A stretch of 64,000 bases of DNA from Spongospora subterranea f. sp. subterranea (lineage: Eukaryota; Endomyxa: Phytomyxea; Phytomyxea; Plasmodiophorida). The position numbers and the translations under genes were made by a program. Where the stretch lies: contig JAUGWO010000034.1 of NCBI GenBank assembly GCA_049724395.1, forward strand, positions 1-64,000, written 5' to 3'. The notes below the pieces were generated by a model. The model did no database searches. It had not been told where the DNA came from and saw only the letters and a list, made by a program, of their open reading frames with translations. Shown in pieces: positions 46,915 to 58,131 of this stretch. The number at the start of each line of letters is the position of its first letter. The stretch's first letter is position 1.

Positions 46915-48794
46915 ATGGCAACTCTTCAGGAACAGATCGTTCCTAAAGGGCATTCTCTTCATTACTTTCGCTCGGATCCGCGACTCGCCACCCCTGTAGC
47001 TGAAATGGCGGATGCGGCCGATCAGTTGGCGTCCGCATTCAAAGGGATTTATCGCAATCGGCGCCTGTTCATGGTCAACTCGACCGGTAAAGGCGGTGGT
47101 GTTGCCGAGATGATTCCTAGTCGTCTCCAGATGATACGCCAGTTCGGAATCGAGACTCATTGGCTTGTATTGAACCCAGGGCCCTCCGACGCAAGCTTCT
47201 TCGATTTCACCAAACGACGTGGGTTTATTTGGTCATCTCCACATGCTTTCGCCTGATATTCGAATGAAATCAGTTCATAATTTAATTCACGACAATCCGG
47301 CCGATGGCGACAATCTACAGATCTCGTTGAAGGAGCGCGCCACATATGAGCGCGTCTCCCAAGAGGTGGCGACCTTGCTAGCCAAACGGGTCTGTGGCGA
47401 TGATGTCGTTATCGTACACGATCCTCAAGCACTGGGAATCAGCACATTCCTTCGCCTCCTGGTTCACGAAATCATTATCATCTTCCGTTGCCATATCGGT
47501 CTAGATAAATCCACACCAGCGACCAGAGCCGCCTGGAATTTCCTGAAACCATTTTCCAAGGTAAAATAGTCAGTTTGAAAAGAGAATTGACACTTATTTT
47601 TTCTTGTTCTGGCGGTGTGTCGTCAGCAGAATCGCCTATGACAATTTGGCTTCGAATGGATAACTTAGCGTTGATCGTCTCTAAATTGTCGCCATGATTG
47701 ACAGGACTTCAACGCTGCTGTATTTTCGGCGGCCGAATATATTCCTGGGTTTATGGCTGGGAAGTCAGTGGTGATCCCACCCGGTATCGATCCCACCGAT
47801 GACAAGAACAGGGAGCTGAGCGCGGTTCGACTCATGTCGATACTGGTCGCGGCCGGGTTCGTTTCCAAGGTTGAAGGGAGCCACCAGACCTGCTATCCTG
47901 TTTGGGATGTCGGCGCCCAACGACTGCAGAAGAACGGGATGCTGGGTCCAGCGTCGACCCCGATCGATTTCGGGTTCATGTTCCGTCCGATCATAAGTCA
48001 GATCTCTCGTTGGGATAAGCTGAAAGGATGGCTGCCGTTATTGAGGGCATTCGTGATTCTGAAGCGTCACCGGCAATACTATTTCGAGAAGAAAACGACG
48101 GGGAAATCCACCGATTCGTATCATGGATGCCGGCTGAAACATGTGGGATTGGTTCTAGCCGGGCCGAATCCCCAGGCGATTCAGGATGACCCCGAAGGGC
48201 AGCTGGTCTTCGAACAGCTTCGTGAAGAGTATCTGCAGCTCGAGGACGACATCCAGAGCGATATCGCCATCATCACGTTGCCCATGGAATCCCGGAAGCA
48301 CAACGCCCTCATGGTCAACGCCATTCACTGCATCTCCTCGGTCAGTAAACTTCACAGTCAGGTTCGCGTCTCTCGCCAATCCCTGAAAGTTGTCGCGATG
48401 ATCGCAGGTCGTCGTACAGAATTCGAAACAGGAAGGGTTCGGGCTGACCTGCACCGAAGCGATGCTGAAAGGGGTTGCCGTGATCGGTACGATGGCGTGT
48501 GGAATTCGTCATCAGATCATCAATGGGGTCCATGGGCGGCTCGTGCACGACCCGGAGAACATCGAAGAGATCGCCGATCTGATGAACGACATGCTGGCCA
48601 ATGAGAAGACGGCCGAACGGCTAGGATCGAAAGCGCGGCGTCGTGTCCTGAAAGAATTCACAGTGTTTGGTCAAGTGACTCGATGGCTGGAGCTGTTCCA
48701 CAGACTCCTATTTGAAGCCAAATCGACAGAAATGAGCGAAGACGGTGCAGGTGAATCTCTGGATGACGATAACGAATCAATCTGTCTAGATTAA
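46915..48794 (+). CDS. GT4 trehalose phosphorylase / trehalose synthase (TreT/Ccg-9 type)
   Basis: Four exons, 46915-47218, 47274-47560, 47705-48388 and 48432-48794, with introns of 55, 144 and 43 nt that join in frame, give about 545 residues. The N-terminal motif LFMVNSTGKGGGVAEMIPSR is diagnostic of the family. DVVIVHDPQALGIS, PPGIDPTDDKNREL and the GT4 signature EGFGLTCTEAMLKG follow. The enzyme transfers glucose between trehalose and phosphate or a sugar nucleotide with retention of configuration; trehalose is a stress protectant and reserve sugar. Fungal forms are about 700 residues and archaeal TreT about 410, so this one is intermediate. Which donor it uses cannot be told from the sequence. 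Confidence 0.85.
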
Positions 48795-48878
48795 GCCAAT
48801 CAGTTTTGTTAACAATTCCCAAGATTGGTAGTTGGTTTAGGTGAAATGGACAATTGGGGCGATAGATTTTTGCAAATT

Positions 48879-49901
48879 TCATAAATGGGTGTTTGTGGAC
48901 AGTGATTTCGATGTAGGAAAGGCAAGATGGGTCAGGAGAATCGATGGTCCACCTATATTGTGCAATGTCTGTAATTGCTGTTCGCCTTTGAGGAAAATGA
49001 AACCAGCGTACGCCAGACTGTTCAACCCGATACCGTCGTGAGAGCTGGACGAGCGCGGCACAATCTGTACAGTCAATCAGGGGGCAATCAAAATCACACG
49101 AGCATCAAACTGATTGGGCGATTGAGCGTGTACCATCATGTAGTCAACAGTCAATAAGAAGCTATAAGACGAGTCGGTATTCACGTCGAGTTCTAACAGC
49201 ATTGACCGGTAGAATCGCTCAACCACGTTGATATTGAACTCGCCTTCGCCGAAGCAGACCACAAGGTGTTTGAACGGCAGCGCCGAAATCACCGATGGAG
49301 TGCGAAGTCGGTCGCCGGTAGCGGCTGATTTAGCAATCAGCTGTGATAGCGGAGCGTCCCGAATAAGTTCCGATTGAAATCGTGGGATAACCTGCACGTG
49401 AAGGTGAGGCTGTGAAGCCCCAGAGTGTTCGCCAAAATTATGGAAAGCGAGACCGTTGATGGAGACGATGCACATGATCAACTGGGTCAGAAGCTCTTGA
49501 GTTAGTGAGCTGTTCTGGGGAACGAACTCGTTCGTGACCAGAAGGACGTGTCGGTCAACGAGGTTGAACTTATTCAACAGCAATCTATGGTGATCGCCGC
49601 ATTCAGCCACTAACAGACCGGTTTCAAAGGGCGGCATGAAGGGGTTTCTGGGAACGGTTTTCTGTACTTCATCAGATTTTTCTTTGTCGACGAGATTCTA
49701 GAGACGGCCAATAATGGATAAAGGAATATGATTTGTGACGGCTGATACCTTGGCGATACGAATATAAAAGTGCATATCAATATTAGCGTCTTTCAGTTCG
49801 CTAACTTCCGAATCGAATGACACCAGAGTGGCAGCTGTTCTGGAATCGGCACTGCGTTTGTCAATTAGCGTTAGAAGACCATCGGGGTCATCCATTTCCA
49901 T
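48879..49901 (-). CDS. APA2: ATP adenylyltransferase / Ap4A phosphorylase
   Basis: Exons on the minus strand: 49749-49901, 49134-49697 and 48879-49064; introns of 51 nt (49698-49748) and 69 nt (49065-49133) join in phase 0, giving about 300 residues. The core LLNKFNLVDRHVLLVT and the HIT-like catalytic segment GASQPHLHVQVIPRF, with His-x-His-x-Gln, are typical of Apa1/Apa2. The C-terminal segment IVPRSSSSHDGIGLNSLAYA matches the family end (GISVNALGFAG type). The enzyme phosphorolyses Ap4A to ATP and ADP in the cytosol. Yeast Apa2 is 325 residues, so length fits. The gene converges with the trehalose enzyme gene, with ends about 85 bp apart. Confidence 0.85.
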
Positions 49902-50653
49902 TCACTACAAGTTGCTGTACTGTATCTGATAGGGTGTGAGACAGTCAGACAACACCGTTACACCCAACTGACGCCGTACCGTCCCCCTGACTGACATGAC
50001 CGAGGAGGAGGAGGAGGACCGGGACGGGTATGCAGTTGGGTGAGGAGGACAGACCGCATGGACATGGGTTCATTCCGCCCGCACTCGACCACAACAGGAA
50101 GTGAAATCATTAAAGGGATATAGCGGCTTGTAGCTTCTCAGCCCCCTGATTCCCTGGTTGGATTCGCTGGTTTCAGTAATGCTGAGATCGTGATAGTATT
50201 GTCGAAGCTGATATTTGTTTTCTCGAGGGATTCTGATTCCGCAAGTTGATCATATGGCATGGCAGTTTACCGAGTCGTTGACATTATTGGAGGGTTGACG
50301 CATTGAATATTCAATGGCCGAATTGAAAGATCCTGCACGACCATGGTTGGAAGGCAAAGAGACATGATTTTACTTTATCAATGCCCTAATCAATTGTGGC
50401 ATTTAACTCGTACTGGAGTTCCTTCGTCGTCTCTTTAATTATCCGTTGGCAACCATCCTCCCATCCATTTTCAAAACAATATTATCTCTACCCCCGAGAT
50501 GTTCAGAGTGAAAATCTGAACGCCCAAGAGGAACCTGATGTTGACGGAGATGTTGACGGTAAGATATAATCATGCCTGTCGGATTGTTAAGTTCCTACGA
50601 CAATAAACACTGCGACTAATTTATTCGTTCAACGCGTAGAAAAAGCAAGCAGA
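49902..50653. other. Intergenic stretch between the Ap4A phosphorylase and phosphate carrier genes
   Basis: No gene is supported. The part near 49902 is presumably the 5' region of the Ap4A phosphorylase gene. The part near 50653 is the 3' flank of the phosphate carrier. Confidence 0.5.
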
Positions 50654-51807
50654 TCATTTCTCTTCGTCAGGGTCGGTGAAATGAAACTTCGTGGCACCGG
50701 TCAGGCTTAAAACGTAGTCGAATATAGCGAACTGTCCGGCAGTTAGCGTTCCGATCATTACGCAACGTGGCCCCAATCCGTTCAGGCACAGCTTTTTGAA
50801 TCCTGTTTCCCGGGCTAGATTTACCAGGCGGCTCATGATGCTGCCATCCCCACCAGCGCCTTCTTTGTTGACCAGCGACAACAGCGTATCAGCAGGATGC
50901 GAAATAACAGCAGCAGCCACGCCGGCAATAACTCCGGATCCCAAACTGACGCCAAGGTTTCCTTTCTCGCTCAGAGTTTCTGGAGTTGTATTTGTGACTC
51001 CGTAGATCTGCTCAGCAGCCCAGCCCTGGACAGCAAATTTGGCCATCGTGTAGGGAATCTGTTTGAATAAGATGGGGCCGAATCCACTGTAGAAACCACG
51101 AATGATTCCGTCTTTTTGGATGATCTTTGGCATCGCTGTGATCAAACCGGAGGCAAATTTTGGATTTGAAACAAGCCGAATTCGGGTCGCCTGAGAAAAG
51201 TTTGAAAGGCAAATAAGCAAGTGGGCACAAGGCATACATACCTCAAGAGGACACAAGAAAACGTCGGCAATGAATTCGGCACCTGCAGCGGAAGCAAGAT
51301 AGATTGGAAACCTGTATTTCCAGGCGTCCTCAACTCCTAGGTAATTCGCTGTGTTAATTTTGAAAAACTCTACGCCGCCGAATTTGAACCATCTGCAAAG
51401 CATGAGCGCGTTGGAGTTTAAAAAACAATTGCCACACACCCTTGAATAAAATATCCGACAGCAGTCGGGCCGAGACCAGTCGCTAAAGCGGAAACTCCAT
51501 CGGCTTGAACAACTTGCTTGAATGCATTCACCATTCCTCTATTATAGGTAACTGGGTCCAGCTGAATCCTATGTGAACCATTTACAATGCTGTTTGGGGA
51601 GAAAAAAATGTAAAATACCGAGTCTTGATGACATCGACGGGACATAGAGCCTAAAAAATATAAACGAGTCAGCATTGAAACAAGCAGGCGAAAGGGCATT
51701 ACTCCATGAGTGATTCCACAGCAGATGCCACCAGAAAGGGCCCCTTTGACGAAGTACATGGCATTGAACGGTCCCTGAGGGGCGTGATGGCCGGCTTCTT
51801 TACCCAT
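50654..51807 (-). CDS. MIR1: Mitochondrial phosphate carrier (SLC25A3/MIR1 type)
   Basis: Five exons, 51703-51807, 51619-51650, 51440-51568, 51243-51392 and 50654-51191, are separated by GT-AG introns of 52, 50, 47 and 51 nt, all in frame. The product is 317 residues, the normal length. Exons 2 and 3 join to form CPVDVIKTRIQLDP, the first carrier signature P-x-D/E-x-x-K/R-x-R/K-x-Q. The second is PLEATRIRLVSNP and the third SHPADTLLSLVNKEG. GGVEFFKINTANYLG and KYRFPIYLASAAGAEFIAD are specific for phosphate carriers. It moves phosphate with protons into the matrix for ATP synthesis. Exon 2 is only 32 nt long. Confidence 0.95.
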
Positions 51808-52047
51808 TTTCCTGATTTTCCTTCGCCGGGGTCGAATGAGTCACACTAAGACGGAGTGAATTATTATGTTGAGATATATTTGACTTCTCCGTTGGCGGGA
51901 ACTGGATCGCGTGACCTCCTCCACTGCAGTCGGAGGTAGTCACTTGTGTATGTACAATACATACAGTTAACTGTACAGGCCGCGACGTAATATGGCGCTC
52001 GTATAGCAGCGGTACAGTCTACAGACACCCTTGTCCCTTTCGATCGA

Positions 52048-52153
52048 CTTGGGTCGTCCGCTCTTGGGTCGTCCGCTCTTGGGTCGTCCGCTCTTGGGTC
52101 GTCCGCTCTTGGGTCGTCCGCTCTTGGGTCGTCCGCTCTTGGGTCGTCCGCTC
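52048..52153. repeat. 15-bp minisatellite, 7 copies
   Basis: Seven near-identical copies of GGGTCGTCCGCTCTT lie about 250 bp upstream of the phosphate carrier start codon, possibly within or next to its 5' control region. Confidence 0.95.
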
Positions 52154-53790
52154 TAATGATATCTGGTCACGGCACCTTACCGATCGGGTTAATCACTAAC
52201 CTATCGCTGTCGTCATTTGAGCTGTTGGAAAAACTAAAGCGAACAGTTCGTGATTTGATCTTACAGTAGCTGATAGCATTTCTTCTAACTCAAGGGCATC
52301 CGATTTCTTACATCCCAACTTTTCAAGATCTTCACTTCTTTACAACTGTGATCATGAGAAGTGTAAGGTATTAGGATTTATAGTACCTGTCTCGTGCTGG
52401 ATTTTCAAAGCGGTCGGACAACATTTTTATGCTTCTGAAATCGTGTTACAGCAAGCGTAGCCAAGATGGGAAATTATCGAGGCAAAATTGCCATTGTTGG
52501 CGGAATGGTTCGAAGGCCCAGTCAGAGTTAACCTCTGGAAGCTAAACTTTTACACGTTCAACGAGTCCGGCAGCATTTTTGAAGGCTTAGTCTCCCCAGC
52601 CGAAATAACTATCGTTGCACCCCTCTTGTGGATGACTTCTTGTGAGCTTGCTATATATATATATATATGATGATTGTAGTAATGTAGCAAATCTAGCACA
52701 AGGAGAAATCCGCTGTGCAAATAGATCGCCTTCTGGAGGCTGTGGAGTAAGGCAACCTCACCTGAAATGAAGGGCGCAGATCCATTCTGAACTGATCGGT
52801 TCGGCGACTTGCTCTGGCTCTGGAATTTGATTCCGAAATTGGTGGTCCTCAACTGTTCTATTCTGGTTTATTCGCTTTGCCACTTGTGTTCCTGCAAATC
52901 TCTGCCAGCATCGGAAGTAACTCCCATGAAACTGCATAGGTGCGGTCGATCTCAGGAATGTTGAGTATTTATTACTCAAATAAAAAGAACTCTCTGTGGG
53001 ACATGCCACAGACATTGCAGCCTTATACTCTCACGTAGTTCACATCGAGTTAAAACTCCAGAAACGCTGTGGAGTCGTGTATGAATTGTGTAAACATTTG
53101 ATGATGATTTGTAAGAATGACCCCGTTCCCAGAACTGATTGATGGTCGAATAAGAATAATCCAGTGAAGTTACTGAAGGTTGACATAAATAACGCCCATA
53201 AAGCACGCCGATTGCAAAGTCAACAAAAGCGCATATATCAACGCATAGCTGACGGGAAATCTAGTTCAGGTCCGATTTCTTCAATAATTGCACATAGTCT
53301 TCCGTCGACGTAAACTCTCATAAAATATCTCCTATGTTGGAATAGCTAAGATAGGTCCGATTTTTTCAACATTTGCCCAGAAGTTCCAATCCAATTGCAG
53401 CAAATTATTTTTGAAACAATGAGACGGTTGGAGCTTCAAACCTTTAAAAGTTTACCAGAATGTGCTGTCAGAGAAGGGATTTGGCCTTTGGGCACAGGAT
53501 TTTACATACAACTGGCACTAATATCGTTGGTACTGTATGTCTCACGCACACATCACTCACACATCTTCGATGAAACTGCGCGACAGCTGGAGTACAACGG
53601 ATTATATGCAGTTAAATGTACGGGAGGATTCACCCCAAGCATGACATTACTGGCCGGGCCGGTGAGTTGCGCCATGTGCTAACGCCGCAAGTGAATATGA
53701 AGTCCGGAGGATGGCGAAGGAGTCTGCCCCTACCCAAAACTCCAGTCCGCATCCCGTTGTATTTCCTCTCCACACGCTCTACTCGTCACC
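52154..53790. other. Stretch without a convincing gene
   Basis: Short frames only. A frame at 53395-53682 (95 residues) contains one hydrophobic helix (FYIQLALISLVLYVS) but no known domain. A TA microsatellite lies at about 52651-52668. Confidence 0.4.
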
Positions 53791-54201
53791 ATGCTCGCCT
53801 TCTCCCGCTCCATGCGCCTAATCTCCACAAAGCAATGTGGCGTTGTCAAGTTCTTCAACGTGGTGAAAGGATTCGGGTTCATAACTCCAACTGAGGGTGG
53901 CGATGACGTGTTCGTACATCAGTCCAGTATTCACGCCGAGGGATTCCGTTCATTAGCTGAGGGAGAGCAGGTGGAGTTCGAGGTTGGAACAGGTGATGAT
54001 GGACGCATGAAGGCCACAAAAGTAACTGGACCGATGGGAGAATTTGTCAAGGGTGCCGCTCGTAACCAGGGCCAAATGAACTCCCAGGGCCAAATGAACA
54101 ACGGTTCATCATATGGCAACCGCACTGGTGGTGGCCGATTCAGCAACAACAACGGTGGATCGCGGTTCTCAAACAACTCTAATAACGAAGAGCAATGGTA
54201 A
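53791..54201 (+). CDS. Cold-shock-domain nucleic-acid-binding protein
   Basis: An intronless frame of 136 residues. Residues about 16-82 form a cold-shock domain: [17 protein letters not shown] includes RNP1 (KGFGFI), and DVFVHQSSI contains RNP2 (VFVH). The tail, from about residue 90, is rich in Gly, Asn and Gln with FSNN and GGGRF repeats, typical of RNA-binding disordered tails. The first 13 residues, [13 protein letters not shown], are basic, hydroxylated and free of acidic residues, as in a mitochondrial targeting peptide. The start lies in a good context (CACC before ATG). Likely role: RNA chaperone, possibly mitochondrial; the location is inference. Confidence 0.85.
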   Translation: MLAFSRSMRLISTKQCGVVKFFNVVKGFGFITPTEGGDDVFVHQSSIHAEGFRSLAEGEQVEFEVGTGDDGRMKATKVTGPMGEFVKGAARNQGQMNSQGQMNNGSSYGNRTGGGRFSNNNGGSRFSNNSNNEEQW

Positions 54202-54280
54202 TCTCCTTATGCAGTTTTACCCATTCAGACAATAAAATGGCCAGATTAGATTAGGATTTTTAAAAAAATGTATTCTAAAA

Positions 54281-55109
54281 TCATTGCCAGTAGATCGGGT
54301 CGCTAACGAACCGTGCAAACGCAAACATAACTGCATGCGAACAACAGCAATCTCTTGGAAGTCCTTACCAAAAATTTAGTCCCTTGAGAGTTGGCAGAGG
54401 CGAGACTCTACCGCCGTTAGTGATGACGCCCATATAGCCTTCGATTCTCCCGGTGCCAGTTTTACCTGCCAGTTCGTCAACTATTGAACCCAGTTCTTCG
54501 TGTGCCAATAGTCGCTGAATTATAGACCTAACGGAACCAAGCTTCAATCGTCGTAGAACTCCGACAAGATTCCAGACCTGGAAACAGGTGATCTTGCTGT
54601 TGACGCCAGCCCGATATTTCCTGAATTGGTGATGAAACTTCAGCAGAAGTCGCGTCGACCAGACTGGAAGGAGGCCAAACCTGACCGATCCATGACTGTG
54701 CACCAGTCACATTGGTACCATGTTTCGCCATCTGCTCCTGGTCGGGGCCGATGGTTATTCATCATGGTCAAAAGATGATCAGCCGATGTGTATACCGGTT
54801 TCGACGCCGCCCTCTATGCCAACCGCAAAATCAATTTGGTCAGCTAGAAGTGCGAGCACAGCGGCCGCCCTGTTTTTTGAGCCCAACTGGGATTCAATCA
54901 TGGACATCGGCTGACTGCTAACGCCGCTTTCGACATCGGCCTCTATCAGCTGCAAATCGACACCTGGCCATATTTGTTCCAGCGCCTAATACCATTGAAA
55001 GTAAGGAATCAATTGTGTTTTTGACAAAAACGAAGAAGCCGACAAGGCCGACGGCAGCGATCTTCGCCGCATTTGTCGACCCGATGCCGACACGAATCAA
55101 ACGGCACAT
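54281..55109 (-). CDS. YjjX/DUF84-type non-canonical purine NTP phosphatase
   Basis: Exon 1 (55044-55109) encodes MCRLIRVGIGSTNAAKIAAV, the family's N-terminal substrate loop (S-T-N-x-x-K). A 58-nt intron joins to exon 2 (54796-54985): VESGVSSQPMSMIE, SKNRAAAV and DFAVGIEGGVETG, all diagnostic. Later exons carry ETWYQCDWCTVMDRSG, then ELGSIVDELAGKTG with GYMGVITNG, and a last exon near 54281-54330 ends MFAFARFVSDPIYW, like the usual C-terminus. The enzymes hydrolyse ITP and XTP to keep them out of nucleic acids. Splice joins in the second half are not all resolved. The length, about 180 residues, fits. Confidence 0.8.
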
Positions 55110-55847
55110 AATGATCGATGATTAACTTTGGCTTGTAAGCGGCAACCCCGTGGCAATTGGCCAAATCTGAGTCAGTTGACCGAAAAGACGTATCGCCCAA
55201 TGGGGCTGGCGCTCTCACAGTTATGATGCGATCAAAAGTAGGGGTTCGGGATTGACGTGGTCTAAATTTTTGATGTACGGCCGGCATTTTGCTAATGGCA
55301 CAATGGAGTTATTCCATCCGTGAGGAGGCAATTATTCTTTGAGAACTTAGTACGGAATTCCACCTGTCTGGTTTCTGAGCAGCAACAATGAAGCGACGGC
55401 TGTATACAAGTGTGAATATTTATAACCCATTCCTTGTTGTATTTCATGCGAACTTGGCCAGTTAGATTGTTAAATACGAACATCACTTGGGTCATTGAAG
55501 TTTTCATCGTTTGTACTAGTCACAAAAGATCATTGCAATGCATTAGTATTCGATTCAGTCAGAATCAAGGTCGATCGAGATCATTTTCAACTCCTGAGTT
55601 TGCCTCATAAATCGTAATAATGGGATATGTCTCAGTAAAAGACGGGAGATAACACCTAGAATGAGCATCTGTAAACTGTATCGAAAGGAATCTGGCAACA
55701 TCTCCAGTTTCAAAAATACATTGAAATACGTTGACTCATGGAGTGTTTCTCATTAATTGACTCATCGACAAATATCACACATCATTGCAGGCCTTCCGGG
55801 TTGACGGTCGATTGACATATTATTTTGGTGAATAATCACCTATATCA
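55110..55847. other. Intergenic stretch
   Basis: No gene, repeat or RNA could be supported. It contains the 5' flanks of two divergent genes. Confidence 0.5.
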
Positions 55848-56351
55848 ATGTGTGGTTCGAAACGGAGCTTAATCTGCTGTTTGGTTTTCAGCGCCATCGT
55901 CGTTGGCGTCGTCGTTTACACGGCATTGAAGTATGAACCACAGACAAATCCATCAACGAAACCGGAATATTATGTCGATGAGGGAAGTTGGGGCGGTTAC
56001 AGCGTTGCAAACGGAAGGCTGTTCGCCGATCGCGCGAGCACCGAACAAATACAAGGGACGGTTCTGATCATGATGGAATCCAATAGAACATATCTAAGGT
56101 TCGAGAAGATCAAGAAGGAAGGCGAAAATCGGGCGGCCATATTTATATTGACGGGGGCGCCGTTCCCAACCTCGCTGGCTCACGACAACGTATTTCCAGT
56201 TGAATTGGATGGGACGCCAAATGGGCTGTTTATGAAATCGGGATCGTTCAATCAACATTTACCAAATGACTTTGATTTCCATTCATATCACGGTGCAATT
56301 CTTTGGGATGTCGCCAATAAGACGCTAATCGCCAACGTCTCCTTTGAGTAA
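55848..56351 (+). CDS. Membrane-anchored DM13-like protein
   Basis: A single frame of 167 residues. Residues 9-29 form an N-terminal signal or anchor helix (LICCLVFSAIVVGVVVYTAL). The exported part contains IQGTVLIMMESNRTYLRFEK, a middle PTSLAHDNV block and the end HSYHGAILWDVANKTLIANV. This order (strand-rich start, LRFE block, late A-I-x-x-W-D) resembles the DM13 electron-transfer-associated fold. Several N-x-S/T sites fit an exported domain. The resemblance is weak, the expected Cys is absent, and other extracellular folds are possible. Confidence 0.45.
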   Translation: MCGSKRSLICCLVFSAIVVGVVVYTALKYEPQTNPSTKPEYYVDEGSWGGYSVANGRLFADRASTEQIQGTVLIMMESNRTYLRFEKIKKEGENRAAIFILTGAPFPTSLAHDNVFPVELDGTPNGLFMKSGSFNQHLPNDFDFHSYHGAILWDVANKTLIANVSFE

Positions 56352-56867
56352 ACCCGTTTTTATTGCTTTGTTATTTAAGCACTCATCTGAAAAGCTGATG
56401 GTTTTTTATAAATACGGTTATCCTAAATGCCAATGAAATCTCTCGTTTGTGCTTCTTAAGTAAGTAGCCTTATCAGTATTGATTCAGAAAGAGCCAGGCG
56501 ATGAACCAATAAATTAACATTGCGTGAAGCGAGAGGGCGGCTTCTTGCCCCTTATATGTGAGGACGTTGCCTTCGGTCCCTGATTCAAGCTCGCCAATGG
56601 TGATCCAAACTGAAGATCGCCCTATAGACTGTACAAACGTTTGGCGATAACAGTGCGATAACAGACTCGAAGTGGAAAGAGAGAACGTCCTCAACATAAA
56701 ATCATTGGTGTTCAATCATTTTTCATTCCTTGCGTAAACGATCAACAGCGAAAAGCATTGGTTCTGAATCAACTTCAAATTGTGAAAAAAGTCCATTCAC
56801 CAGATTCAATCAAGTTTCAGTTTTAGAGAATTTCGATATTGAGCAGATAAATTCTACAAGTGGCAGA

Positions 56868-57914
56868 ATGCACCGAATTTGGTCTAAGATTCGGCAGCGT
56901 TCAAGAGCAATGCGGCCAGCTGGTGTCCTCACATTTTTGGCGTTTGCAATGCAGCTGGCCATGAACTACTGTGCAGCAATCCCTGTGAGAACGGCACTAA
57001 CGCCGCATTCCGTTCAAGAAATCAGCGAGTTGCATGCGACTCGCCTGACCCCTGCACCGATTGGGTTTCAAGTTGCCTGGTCCCTGATCTATTCGCTTCA
57101 GACGATCTTTGTTTGCCGCTCCTTATTCAAAACTACACCTAGAGGTCTTTTTTGGATTTTTTTATATTTTCTCAATTCTGATTGATAATGCAGAAATGGA
57201 CATTATATTTCCGATCTCGTGTGCCTTGAACTCGTTGTGGCTTGTGGTGTGGTGCAACAATCAGGTGGAGTTGGCATCAGGAGTGCTGTTCAGTCTATGG
57301 TTGACGCTAGCATTCCTCTGGGTACGGTTCAACGTGGTTCGTCCAGTTAAACCGTCTGTCCTCGTCGGTTTCGAATTGATTTCATGCCAGAATCGGCTAT
57401 TGACGTCTTTGTTCAGGATATCACGACCTTATCGATTCCTACCTCTGTATACGCTGGTTGGTTGACTACCGCTACATTTGTCAATCTGCTTTCCGCCGTT
57501 GGAAAGACGGACTCAATTTTAACCATGTGCTCACTGGCGTTGATGACAATGTTAGGCTGGGTTGCACTGTCGATCGCACTAGATGCTTTTTTTTGCCTTA
57601 GCTTAATCTGGGCGTTTTTTACGATCGCTTTGAATGCCCAATCCACAGGAGATGTTGACGTCCAACAGGCGTGCATAATGGCCATCGTGTCGACGGTCAC
57701 TGCCGTCGTCGTTGCAGCCGGGACATACTCTCTAAGCGGAATCCGACGCCGGTCATCCAGTGAAATCCCAGCTTCTTTGACAGATATCATGAAGTCGCCT
57801 GAATTCGCGATTACCGGGTCATCTGAATACATCGTCGCTGGACGTACCAGATACATTGAGGGATCGGAGGAATTTCTCATTCCAAGTGCCCCAGATCCGT
57901 TTGTCGGGCAATAA
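56868..57914 (+). CDS. TspO-like (tryptophan-rich sensory protein family) membrane protein
   Basis: Exons about 56868-57144, 57195-57340 and 57391-57914, with two 50-nt introns (57145-57194 and 57341-57390) that keep frame. The product is about 315 residues with several helices. Family-like landmarks are APIGFQVAWSLIYSLQTIFV, CALNSLWLVVWCNNQVELAS and SIPTSVYAGWLTTATFVNLL, which follow the order of eukaryotic Trp-rich sensory proteins. A hydrophilic tail of about 60 residues ends the protein. The frame is open upstream to at least 56730 without an ATG, so the ATG at 56868 is the best start unless another exon exists. Ligand and location are unknown. Confidence 0.55.
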
Positions 57915-58131
57915 TTTGGTTTTCATTTTTTGCAAATACACTGCAGTAGCTATAATCGATTATTTCAGATTACTTATTCACCGAAATCTACCTTGAACTC
58001 GTATAGTATCGACAATAAATTTGTGGGTAGAAGCCATTTATGAAGAAGCGGGGAGAGCAGGCGCGTGCTCAGACCCAACTTGGGTGATCTTTGGTTTGAT
58101 ATCTATAGAGTGACGACGGCGGTCTTCTCCG

